Shown: positions 1 through 6,985 of the stretch, in pieces
Layout of the letters: every line of letters begins with the position of its first letter
How positions within the stretch are numbered: position 1 is the stretch's first letter
NCBI GenBank assembly: GCA_015520875.1
Contig: WAPD01000012.1
Coordinates: 1 to 8,817, forward strand
Reading direction: 5' to 3'
Source: Microcaldota archaeon
Lineage (GTDB): Archaea; Micrarchaeota; Micrarchaeia; Anstonellales; J096
Length of the DNA: 8,817 nucleotides
Program-made: the position numbers and the translations under genes
The notes under the pieces: generated by a model
Database searches by the model: none
What the model was told of the DNA's origin: nothing
Seen by the model: the letters and a program-made list of their open reading frames with translations, nothing else

Positions 1-84
1 ATATACAATATTTGGAATTGTTAAATATTTAGAAGTGGCTCTTGCAAACCTACTATGTATGTGTAAATCAACGTTGATTTCCAT
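1..84 (-). CDS. PHP-domain protein, probable EndoQ-like endonuclease (N-terminal 28 codons, truncated by window edge)
   Basis: Reading the minus strand from an ATG at 84 gives an open frame to the left edge. It contains DLHIHS at residues 6-11, followed by RFARATSKYLTIPNI. The D-x-H-x-H signature is the first metal-binding motif of PHP (polymerase and histidinol phosphatase) phosphoesterases, with H8 and H10 as ligands. The following R-A-T-S-K run is typical of the COG1379 group of PHP proteins, which includes archaeal endonuclease Q, an enzyme that nicks DNA at deaminated and abasic bases. Domain assignment rests on 28 residues only, so the PHP call is fairly secure and the EndoQ call is inference; another PHP phosphoesterase is possible. 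The start is supported by the motif sitting at the usual distance from the N-terminus and by a TATA-like box 25 bp upstream. It is divergent from the transglutaminase-like gene, with a 36-bp gap. Confidence 0.72.
   Translation of the reverse strand, partial: MEINVDLHIHSRFARATSKYLTIPNIVY
65..80. repeat. Perfect 16-bp palindrome AAATCAACGTTGATTT
   Basis: The two 8-base halves are exact reverse complements with no spacer. The site lies over about codons 2-6 of the minus-strand PHP gene, just inside its start, and 10 bp from the TATA-like box of the divergent gene. It could be an operator for a dimeric regulator, but it is coding sequence, so chance is a real alternative. Confidence 0.45.
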
Positions 85-90
85 AAGTGG

Positions 91-98
91 TTTTAAAC
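91..98 (+). promoter_or_regulatory. TATA-like box TTTTAAAC for the transglutaminase-like gene
   Basis: Its centre is 26 bp upstream of the ATG at 121, the spacing expected if transcription starts at the start codon (leaderless mRNA). It is preceded by AAGTGG, a possible BRE. This supports the ATG at 121 over the in-frame GTG at 103. Positional inference only. Confidence 0.45.
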
Positions 99-104
99 AA
101 ATGT

Positions 105-113
105 GTTAAAAAA
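105..113 (-). promoter_or_regulatory. TATA-like box TTTTTTAAC for the PHP gene
   Basis: On the minus strand this box is centred 25 bp upstream of the ATG at 84, consistent with a leaderless transcript. It lies 7 bp before the start codon of the divergent gene, so the two promoters interlock. Confidence 0.4.
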
Positions 114-120
114 TCATATT

Positions 121-1110
121 ATGGAGAAAAAAAGTGCTGTAAAATTTGGAATAATGTTATTTGGGGTTTTATTGATTGGTTTGTTCGCCTTTTTAGCTCT
201 CCATTTTTACATCAATTATTCTAAATTATCTAAAGAATATAAAGAAACCCTTAATTACTATAAAAACAAAACTCAATATTTGGAAGGGGAAAATGCTTGG
301 CTTAAAAAGGAGCTAAATAAATCAGCCTCTAAACTGAACAACCTTTCAAAAAAAGTTAGTTCCTTGAATTTACAATTACAAAACCTTTCCCAAGCTTACA
401 ATGCCTGTTTATCCAAACCACCTAAAATTGTAAACAGGACAATTATAATAAATCCGTTGAATTTCTCTAAGTGGTTTAAGGGAATGTCCTTTGATGAGGA
501 TATTTTTTATGATTTAACGGCCAAATGTAGCAGTGTTAAGGAATTGTCTTTGCCTTGCGTTGATTATTGGTTGCAAAGAGAGTATGTTTTTTATTCAACA
601 GAATCTCCAGACCCATTTTTACCTCCCAAGGAAGCTTTGACAGAGAGAAAAGGTGACTGTGAAGAATTCTCCACATTATTATGGACATATCTAGAGCGAT
701 TGAAATCTTTTGACAGCAACAAAAGAATAGAACTAATGAAAAAGGCAAAACCATATGAACTAATGAGCTATGTTATCTTTTCCAATTCCACAACTACAAT
801 AACACAACCCAATTATAAAGGATATTTGTTGGGGAAGGTTTCAGAATATGATTTCGGAATGGCTTGCTATTCTTTAAATGAAACACAGGGCCATTGCGGT
901 TTAGTGATCTCAAGAAAACCATTAAAGAATGTAAGCGATTTTATAGGGGCCATTTTGGTGGATAGCAAAACAGGGGCTTATTTGGGTAAAATAGGGATAG
1001 ACTTTCCATTATGTGAAGGAAATTGTTTTAAAAAGAATACAATATGGGTTTTAATGTACAATAAAACATTGGTAAAGTGGGAAAACAATGGATGGAAAAC
1101 TTATAGCTAA
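121..1110 (+). CDS. Membrane-anchored coiled-coil protein with transglutaminase-like domain
   Basis: The 329-residue protein begins with a short Lys-rich N-terminus and a single hydrophobic segment at about residues 9-31, either an anchor or an uncleaved signal. A Leu/Lys/Glu/Asn-rich coiled coil follows at about 34-96. The rest looks like an extracytoplasmic transglutaminase-like fold. GDCEEFS places the candidate nucleophile at C180, GHCGLV gives H258 and ILVDSKTG gives D281, so an ordered Cys-His-Asp triad is visible. The family covers peptidases and acyltransferases, and the substrate here is unknown. There are ten N-x-S/T sequons, all after the membrane segment, and eight cysteines, consistent with an exported, possibly N-glycosylated protein. 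The ATG at 121 is preferred to the GTG at 103 because of the promoter spacing. The 3' end overlaps the next gene by 23 bp, so the two are probably co-translated. The fold call is by motif only. Confidence 0.75.
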   Translation: MEKKSAVKFGIMLFGVLLIGLFAFLALHFYINYSKLSKEYKETLNYYKNKTQYLEGENAWLKKELNKSASKLNNLSKKVSSLNLQLQNLSQAYNACLSKPPKIVNRTIIINPLNFSKWFKGMSFDEDIFYDLTAKCSSVKELSLPCVDYWLQREYVFYSTESPDPFLPPKEALTERKGDCEEFSTLLWTYLERLKSFDSNKRIELMKKAKPYELMSYVIFSNSTTTITQPNYKGYLLGKVSEYDFGMACYSLNETQGHCGLVISRKPLKNVSDFIGAILVDSKTGAYLGKIGIDFPLCEGNCFKKNTIWVLMYNKTLVKWENNGWKTYS

Positions 1111-2797
1111 AATTATCTATGGAATATGGGTTTTGTTTGCCTTGTTTCAGGTTTATGATTTAGTAAACTCGTTTAAGCAATTGCCTTCTCCTCTATTTGG
1201 CGGAGATTATTATTATCAAATGGGTACCATTAATCATTATATGAGAGGAGGAGCTTTATTGGAAAGCACTTCTTTACAAGGAGAAATATTTTCATATTCT
1301 CCTTTATATGGATGGCTTGTTTCACTATATGGAAAATTGTTGGGACTTTCTCCTTTTGAGGCAATGAAACAATTTTCTATTTTAACATATTTGTTAAGTT
1401 CCATCATATGGTACTTTGCATTAAAGGAGATTTTAGGGGATGAAATAAAGGCTGTTTTAGGTTCTATCTTGGTTAATGCTATTATTTACCATCCTGTTTT
1501 CAAATACACAGATTTCACTTATGTTGCTCTTGTTCCAGTATTTTTTTGGGCTTTGAAAAAAGCTTGGGAAAATGAAATATATGGATTTTTACTGGGACTG
1601 ATTTTGGGACTATTGGGCTATAGCCATGGAGTTGTGTTTGTAGGTGCATCTATAATTACTTTTGTGGCCTTGGTGATGAAAAAATCTCCTAAGTTGTTTT
1701 TATATGTGGGTTTGGGAGCTTTAATTTTATTCCCTTTGATCTTTTCTTATTTGAGGTATTGGCCTTTTGAGAAAAAGTTCCCCAGGTATAAAATGGATTT
1801 CCCCGATTTATCTAACTTTTCCAATCAAATATGGTTTTTCCAGTTCTTCTTTGATAAATTGTGGTTTGGTTTTTATGGAATTCTATTAATTCCATTGTTG
1901 TGGAAAAGAAATAAAATGGAACCCTTTTATAAGGCTATTTTGATAGGTGCTTTAATAGCAACATTCTCCTTTATTGTTTTGGATCCTTTACTGGGAATTA
2001 ATTTATTTCCAACTTATATGTCCCAATTGATATTCTTCCCGGCTTTTGTGATCACAATCCTAGGTTTAACAAAATTGGATTGGAAACTATTACTTTTGAT
2101 TATAATCGGAACAATGGTATGGCAATATATGGATTGGGGTAAAAAACTCCAAGGACAATTTATAGAGGTGGGAAAACAACCTCTACCTCCAGAGTGGCAA
2201 GCCCTTCAAGAGTATTTAAACAAACATTCAACCATAAATGATGTTGTTTTAACATCTAAGGAGTTGGGATTTGCTGTTAATGCTTTAACCGGAATAAAAT
2301 TAATAACAGGGAGGTGGGCCCAAAACACCAACAATCCCTATATAGATATGCCTTTAAGAGATGTAGAAAGTTCCATTATACTATATGGAACAAATGATGC
2401 TAAAAGAAGAGAGCTTTTGAAAAAATACAATGTTACATATGTGTTGTTCTCTCCTATATGGCCTAGTTTAGAATTTACAAAGGCAATTATCCCAAGAAAT
2501 AAATATGAAGCAGCTACCTCTCTTTATGATCCTTTGTTTAGCACAAACTTAAATTATGCTCAATTGCTTGATATTAATCATGTGAAATATTTTAAGGTAA
2601 ATATGTGGCTCGACCCTAGCGTTAGAATACCTCCAGTAAAAACTTTTAACACAATTGTTGTTTCATGGGAGAACTATGTTCCAAGACAGAATGCTATTTG
2701 GAACCCTTCTTTGGATAAATATTTGGAAGAGGTTTGGAGTTATAAAGATGGGCAAGGAAGGAAAATAATGGTTTTATATAAGGTTAAAAACATTTAG
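1088..2797 (+). CDS. Polytopic membrane protein, GT-C glycosyltransferase-like
   Basis: The 569-residue protein has a hydrophobic N-terminal half of roughly ten to eleven membrane segments (from about residue 8 to 346) and a soluble C-terminal part from about 350. The first loop after TM1 carries FGGDYYYQMG (D40), then a YSPLYGWL stretch at about 70-77. This arrangement is typical of GT-C enzymes, which use lipid-phosphate sugar donors and an acidic residue in the first outer loop. The tail (PPEWQALQEYL..., then KKYNVTYVLFSP near 445-456) resembles the outer domain of many archaeal membrane proteins of the GT39/DUF-type class. The AglB/STT3 WWDYG signature is absent, so it is not an oligosaccharyltransferase by motif. 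Its start lies inside the preceding gene, implying coupled translation and a shared job at the cell surface. Donor and acceptor are unknown; a non-catalytic membrane protein remains possible. Confidence 0.6.
   Translation: MDGKLIAKIIYGIWVLFALFQVYDLVNSFKQLPSPLFGGDYYYQMGTINHYMRGGALLESTSLQGEIFSYSPLYGWLVSLYGKLLGLSPFEAMKQFSILTYLLSSIIWYFALKEILGDEIKAVLGSILVNAIIYHPVFKYTDFTYVALVPVFFWALKKAWENEIYGFLLGLILGLLGYSHGVVFVGASIITFVALVMKKSPKLFLYVGLGALILFPLIFSYLRYWPFEKKFPRYKMDFPDLSNFSNQIWFFQFFFDKLWFGFYGILLIPLLWKRNKMEPFYKAILIGALIATFSFIVLDPLLGINLFPTYMSQLIFFPAFVITILGLTKLDWKLLLLIIIGTMVWQYMDWGKKLQGQFIEVGKQPLPPEWQALQEYLNKHSTINDVVLTSKELGFAVNALTGIKLITGRWAQNTNNPYIDMPLRDVESSIILYGTNDAKRRELLKKYNVTYVLFSPIWPSLEFTKAIIPRNKYEAATSLYDPLFSTNLNYAQLLDINHVKYFKVNMWLDPSVRIPPVKTFNTIVVSWENYVPRQNAIWNPSLDKYLEEVWSYKDGQGRKIMVLYKVKNI
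2772..2780 (+). promoter_or_regulatory. TATA box TTTTATATA ahead of the DP2 gene
   Basis: A near-consensus archaeal TATA box lies inside the last codons of the GT-C-like gene. Transcription would start near 2802 and leave a leader of about 12 nt before the DP2 ATG at 2814. DP2 could therefore be expressed apart from the envelope genes. The box also encodes Val-Leu-Tyr-Lys codons, so coincidence cannot be excluded. Confidence 0.35.
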
Positions 2798-2813
2798 CAA
2801 AAAGGGAATTTGA

Positions 2814-5800
2814 ATGGATGATTACATCAAAAAATATTTTGAAAGATTGGATAAAATTGCAAGGGATGCTTATAACTATGCAAATGAAGCTAAGAAAGGT
2901 TCATTTGACCCCGAAGAGCATGTTGAAATCTCATTGGCAAAGGACTTAGCAGATAGGGTTGAAGGTTTATTGGGTATTCAAGGATTGAAGGAAACATTGC
3001 GTGAATTGGAGAAAACCGGAATGTCTCGTGAAAAATTGGCCTTTGAGATAACAAGAAGGATAGCAAGAGGAGACCTTTTGAACATACAGGATTTGGAAAA
3101 AAGGATAGATGTGGCCGTTAGGGTCGGAACAGCAATTTTAACAGAAGGTGTTTTAGTAGCACCTACAGAAGGTATCTCTAAAGTGGTTGTGAAAAAAGAT
3201 AAACAACCCTATGTGAGCATTTATTATGCAGGTCCTATTAGGAGTGCTGGTGGAACTGTTGCTGCTGTTACTGCCCTATTGGCGGATTTGGCAAGAAGAG
3301 AAAACAACATCCCTCCGTATAAGGCAACAAGGGAAGAGGTCCTAAGAATTGTGGAAGAAGCCAATTTATACGATGCCAGAGAGGCCCGTTTGCAATATAA
3401 ACCTCCTGATGAAGATATTGAGACAATTTTTTCCAATATTCCAGTGGAATTGAATGGAGAGCCTACCTCTCAAAATGAAGTAATGGCCACGAGAGATCTC
3501 CCAAGAATAGAAACCAACAGAATAAGAGGCGGAGTTCCATTGGTTTTATGTGAAGGAATAGCACAAAAGGCTAAAAAACTCAAGAAATATGTTAAAGAAC
3601 TGGGGATAGATGGCTGGGACTTTTTATGGAACTTAAAAGGGATAAAGCAAGAGGTGGGAGATAAAGGAGCTGTGGATGCTGCTTATTTGGATGGACTTGT
3701 GGCCGGAAGACCTGTTATTTCCTATCCTGGTGCAAAAGGCGGCTTTAGACTAAGGTATGGGCGAAGTATGACTAATGGATTGATGGCAAAAAACATACAT
3801 CCAACCTCTATGTACCTTTTGGATAATTTTATAGCTAATGGAACCCATGTTAAAATAGAAAAACCCGGAAAAGGTGCCATTATAACTTCAAATGATGCTT
3901 TGCATCCTCCTGTTGTTAGATTAAAGGATGGAACTGTTGTTTACAATCCTGATAAAGAGCAATTGAAACAGGTGGAAAAGGTTTTATTTTTGGGAGATAT
4001 GCTTTCAACTTATGGAGACTTTTTGAAAAGTAATAATGCTCTTGTTCCATCTCCTTATGTGGAAGAATGGTGGAGATTGGAAAGCAATTCTAAAGATCCT
4101 GAAACATTGGAAGAGGCCATTAAAATCTCAAAGGAAAAAAATGTTCCCCTATATCCTAAATATGTGTATTTTTGGAAAAATATCTCAATAGAACAATTGT
4201 TGGAACTTGTTTCGTATTTGGAAAAAGGAACAATTGAAGATTTTATTTTAATTTCAAAAGAAGCAAAACCTATTTTGGAGGAGATCTTAGTTCCCCATAA
4301 AGTAGAAGGGGATTATTTAAAGATAGAGGGAGAATGGGCCAAAGCTTTATTGGTAAATCTCGGTTATGATGGGACATTTGATAAAGTGAAACAATCTAAG
4401 GAAACCGATATTTTGAAACGTTTATCGGAAGCCTCTGGGTTTGAAATAAGGGATAAGGTAGGTGTTTTTATAGGAATGAGGATGGGCAGGCCTGAAAAGG
4501 CAAAGCCTAGAGTTCTAGATGGGTCTCCAAATGTATTGTTTCCTGTAGGTTCCTCTGTTAGAGATATATTTAAACATAAAGAAGTAAATGTGGAGATAAG
4601 CACGTTTGTATGTGAAAATTGTGGAAAATTGACAGTATATCCAAAGTGTGAAGATTGTGGTTCTAGGACATCATACCAGGGTTCTCAAACCAAAATCTTA
4701 AACATGATGGAAATTTTACAAGATTTAAAAAATAAATATGGAACTGTTTCAGAGTTTAAAGGAGTGAAGGGTTTGATTAGTTCTGAAAAAATTCCAGAGT
4801 TCATAGAAAAAGGTTATATTAGGGCTAAATATGAGTTGCCTGTTAACAAAGATGGGACAATGAGGTTTGATGCCATTAATATAACATTAACTCATTTTAG
4901 ACCTAAGGATATTAATGTAAGTGTGGAAAAGTTAAAGGAACTTGGATACTCTGTGGATTACGAAGGAAAACCTTTGGAAAATGAAGAGCAAATTGTTCCA
5001 CTATATCCTCAAGATATTGTTATTCCAGAAAGTGCTCTGGAATATTTATATAAGGCAGCTAAAGCCATTGATGACATGTTGGTAAATGTTTATGGTAAAG
5101 ACCCTTATTATAATCTGAAGTCAAAAGAGGATGTTATCGGCCAATTGGTTATAACACAATCTCCACACACCTCTGCAGGTATTGTGGCCCGTGTTATAGG
5201 TTATACAGACATAAAGGGAATTTTTGGACATCCTTTTTTACATACGGCCAAAAGAAGAAACGTTGACGGTGATGAAGACAGCATATTTTTGTTAATGGAC
5301 GGTTTTCTTAATTTTTCCAAACATTACCTTGGCTCTTCTCGAGGAGGCACAATGGATGCCCCCATCGTTTTAATTATCAATATAAATCCTAAGGAGGTAG
5401 ATGATGAAGTTTATACGATGGAGGTTGAGCCCTATAATTTAGAATTCTATAAGGCAACATTGGAACAGAAGATGCCTGGGGAGGTTAAAATAGATGTTGT
5501 GGGAAATCATTTGGAAGATTTCCCTTATTTCTTGTTTAATTTGACACATCCTCAAAGCTCCATTTTATTGGGGCCTAAGGAAACAACCTATGTTAAATTA
5601 AAAAGCATGGTTGAAAAAGTTGAAAAAGAAGCAGAGATGATGGCCAAATTGAAATCTGTTGATGTCAGAGATGTTATCACCAGAATCATTCAAGACCATT
5701 TTATCCCAGATATCTATGGAAATTTAAGAAAATTCTCAAAGCAGGAATTCAGATGTAAAAAATGCAATGCAAAATACCGGAGAGTGCCATTGATAGGGAA

Positions 5801-5996
5801 GTGTGTTAAATGTGGAGGCGACCTATTGCTAACAATACATAAGGGAGGTATTGAAAAATATTTGGATATTGCGTTGGAGCTAACAGAAAAATACAATCTC
5901 CCTAAATACATAAAATCAAGGTTGGAGCTTGTGAAAATAGAGCTTAAAAACATGTTTGGAGAAGATAAGCAAAAAGGATTGCAAGATTTCATGTGA
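2814..5996 (+). CDS. polC: DNA polymerase D (PolD/Pol II) large subunit DP2
   Basis: This is the catalytic subunit of the archaea-specific replicative polymerase PolD, which works with the exonuclease subunit DP1 (not in this window) and PCNA. At 1060 residues it is complete but somewhat below the roughly 1100-1270 common in the family, and it contains no intein. The conserved N-terminal block with YYAGPIRSAGGT is at 137-148. The active-site block RRNVDGDED places N816, D818 and D820 where the Pyrococcus enzyme has its catalytic Asn and two Asp. A Zn ribbon C600-x2-C-x8-C-x2-C615 and a C-terminal one C981-x2-C-x12-C-x2-C1000 are intact. The protein ends in QKGLQDFM (1053-1060), which fits a PCNA-interacting Q-x2-L-x2-F-M peptide. 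The ATG at 2814 follows the previous gene by 16 bp without a clear Shine-Dalgarno. Its stop TGA overlaps the trm1 ATG. Confidence 0.98.
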   Translation: MDDYIKKYFERLDKIARDAYNYANEAKKGSFDPEEHVEISLAKDLADRVEGLLGIQGLKETLRELEKTGMSREKLAFEITRRIARGDLLNIQDLEKRIDVAVRVGTAILTEGVLVAPTEGISKVVVKKDKQPYVSIYYAGPIRSAGGTVAAVTALLADLARRENNIPPYKATREEVLRIVEEANLYDAREARLQYKPPDEDIETIFSNIPVELNGEPTSQNEVMATRDLPRIETNRIRGGVPLVLCEGIAQKAKKLKKYVKELGIDGWDFLWNLKGIKQEVGDKGAVDAAYLDGLVAGRPVISYPGAKGGFRLRYGRSMTNGLMAKNIHPTSMYLLDNFIANGTHVKIEKPGKGAIITSNDALHPPVVRLKDGTVVYNPDKEQLKQVEKVLFLGDMLSTYGDFLKSNNALVPSPYVEEWWRLESNSKDPETLEEAIKISKEKNVPLYPKYVYFWKNISIEQLLELVSYLEKGTIEDFILISKEAKPILEEILVPHKVEGDYLKIEGEWAKALLVNLGYDGTFDKVKQSKETDILKRLSEASGFEIRDKVGVFIGMRMGRPEKAKPRVLDGSPNVLFPVGSSVRDIFKHKEVNVEISTFVCENCGKLTVYPKCEDCGSRTSYQGSQTKILNMMEILQDLKNKYGTVSEFKGVKGLISSEKIPEFIEKGYIRAKYELPVNKDGTMRFDAINITLTHFRPKDINVSVEKLKELGYSVDYEGKPLENEEQIVPLYPQDIVIPESALEYLYKAAKAIDDMLVNVYGKDPYYNLKSKEDVIGQLVITQSPHTSAGIVARVIGYTDIKGIFGHPFLHTAKRRNVDGDEDSIFLLMDGFLNFSKHYLGSSRGGTMDAPIVLIININPKEVDDEVYTMEVEPYNLEFYKATLEQKMPGEVKIDVVGNHLEDFPYFLFNLTHPQSSILLGPKETTYVKLKSMVEKVEKEAEMMAKLKSVDVRDVITRIIQDHFIPDIYGNLRKFSKQEFRCKKCNAKYRRVPLIGKCVKCGGDLLLTIHKGGIEKYLDIALELTEKYNLPKYIKSRLELVKIELKNMFGEDKQKGLQDFM

Positions 5997-6985
5997 TGGA
6001 AATGATAGAGGAAGGAAAGGCAAAGGTAAATGTGGAGGGTGTGTTTTACAACCCTTGGATGAAGCTAAGCAGAGATATCTCTGTAGAGGTTATCAAAAGA
6101 ATTCCAGATGAGTTATATGTGTTGGATGGTTTTGCTGCAAGCGGCATTAGAGGTATTCGTTATTATCTGGAAAGTGGTAATGTGAAACAAGTTGATTTTT
6201 TGGATATAAATGATGTTGCTGTGAAAAGAATAAAGGAAAACATGGAACGAAACGGTGTTGAGGGAAAAATAATAAAAAGCTATTTTGAAGACCTTGGCAC
6301 AAACCAAACATACAATTTCATAGAAATAGATCCTTTTGGTTCCCCTGCTCAATATATCTACCCAGCAATCTTAATGGCAAAGCATAAAAAACGCTTTTAT
6401 CTATCTGCAACAGCCACGGATACAGCTGTTTTATGCGGGAGGCATAAAGAAGCTTGTAAAAGAAATTATCACAGCTGGCCAATGCATGATTGGACATGTC
6501 ATGAAACAGGCTTGCGCATCTTGATAAAATTTATGGCAGAAGCAGCTTTTTTATACGATTACAATGTGGAGGTGTTATTCTCTTTTTATTATAGACATCA
6601 AATGAAGGTTATTTTAAAGTTGGAGAAAGGAGTGCCAAAGATACATGAGCAATTAGCCTTAATAGATTTTATCCATAAAGAAGAAACATTGCAAAGGGGC
6701 ATTGGACTGAAAGAGAATGCAAAATGGGCCGGCCCTCTATGGATAGGGCCTTTGTTCCACCCTAATTATATTTCAAAAAGCATTCCTTTAATGGAGCTTG
6801 TAAGTAAAGAGTTGCCTGTTCCATTCCATCACCATTTGCATGAGATTGCCAAACATTACAAGCTTTCAAAAGTTCCAAAAATAGACAAAGTTATAAAAGA
6901 ATTAGGAGCAACAAGAACCCACTTTTCCCCTCTAGGTTTCAAAACAGAAAAAAAGATAGAAGAAATTTTAGAGGTTCTAAGGTAA
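5996..6985 (+). CDS. trm1: tRNA (guanine(26)-N2)-dimethyltransferase Trm1
   Basis: Trm1 uses S-adenosylmethionine to make N2,N2-dimethylguanosine at position 26 of tRNAs. Visible family blocks are EGKAKV and VFYNPWMKLSRDIS near the N-terminus, the SAM-binding DGFAASGIRGIRY (44-56), the catalytic DPFGSP (112-117), LSATATDTAVLCG (136-148), AGPLWIGPL (245-253) and a C-terminal ATRTHFSPLGFKTE. The start is taken at the ATG at 5996 in the TGATG overlap with DP2; GTG 5993 and ATG 6002 are alternatives that change only one or two residues. At 329 residues it is about 50 shorter than typical archaeal Trm1. The region before GPLW (212-244), where relatives carry a CxxC...CxxC zinc site, has no cysteine at all. 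The SFYYRHQMKV block also departs from the usual S-x-DHYxRV. Its 3' end overlaps the opposing ferredoxin gene by 9 bp. Confidence 0.95.
   Translation: MEMIEEGKAKVNVEGVFYNPWMKLSRDISVEVIKRIPDELYVLDGFAASGIRGIRYYLESGNVKQVDFLDINDVAVKRIKENMERNGVEGKIIKSYFEDLGTNQTYNFIEIDPFGSPAQYIYPAILMAKHKKRFYLSATATDTAVLCGRHKEACKRNYHSWPMHDWTCHETGLRILIKFMAEAAFLYDYNVEVLFSFYYRHQMKVILKLEKGVPKIHEQLALIDFIHKEETLQRGIGLKENAKWAGPLWIGPLFHPNYISKSIPLMELVSKELPVPFHHHLHEIAKHYKLSKVPKIDKVIKELGATRTHFSPLGFKTEKKIEEILEVLR
6948..6954 (-). terminator. Possible T-run terminator for the ferredoxin transcript
   Basis: A run of seven T on the minus strand (within TCTTTTTTTTCTGTTTT) lies 23 bp past the ferredoxin stop and inside the trm1 coding sequence. 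Archaeal termination often needs only a T-rich tract. In AT-rich coding DNA such runs are common, so this is tentative. Confidence 0.3.

Noticed and set aside
2..109. Plus-strand frame open from the left edge to a stop at 107, which could be the tail of an upstream gene
   Set aside because: It is antisense to the minus-strand PHP start, which has a clear family motif; the plus-strand translation resembles nothing.
103..120. GTG at 103 as start of the transglutaminase-like gene
   Set aside because: The ATG at 121 has a TATA-like box at leaderless distance and gives a normal short N-terminus before the membrane segment; no Shine-Dalgarno supports the GTG.
2117..2140. WQYMDWG in the GT-C-like protein as a WWDYG-type motif of oligosaccharyltransferase AglB
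   Set aside because: The residue order does not match WWDYG and no other STT3/AglB motif is seen, so an oligosaccharyltransferase call is not supported.
5714..5992. Minus-strand ORF of 92 codons
   Set aside because: It lies wholly antisense to the conserved C-terminal zinc ribbon and PCNA tail of DP2; it is a shadow frame.
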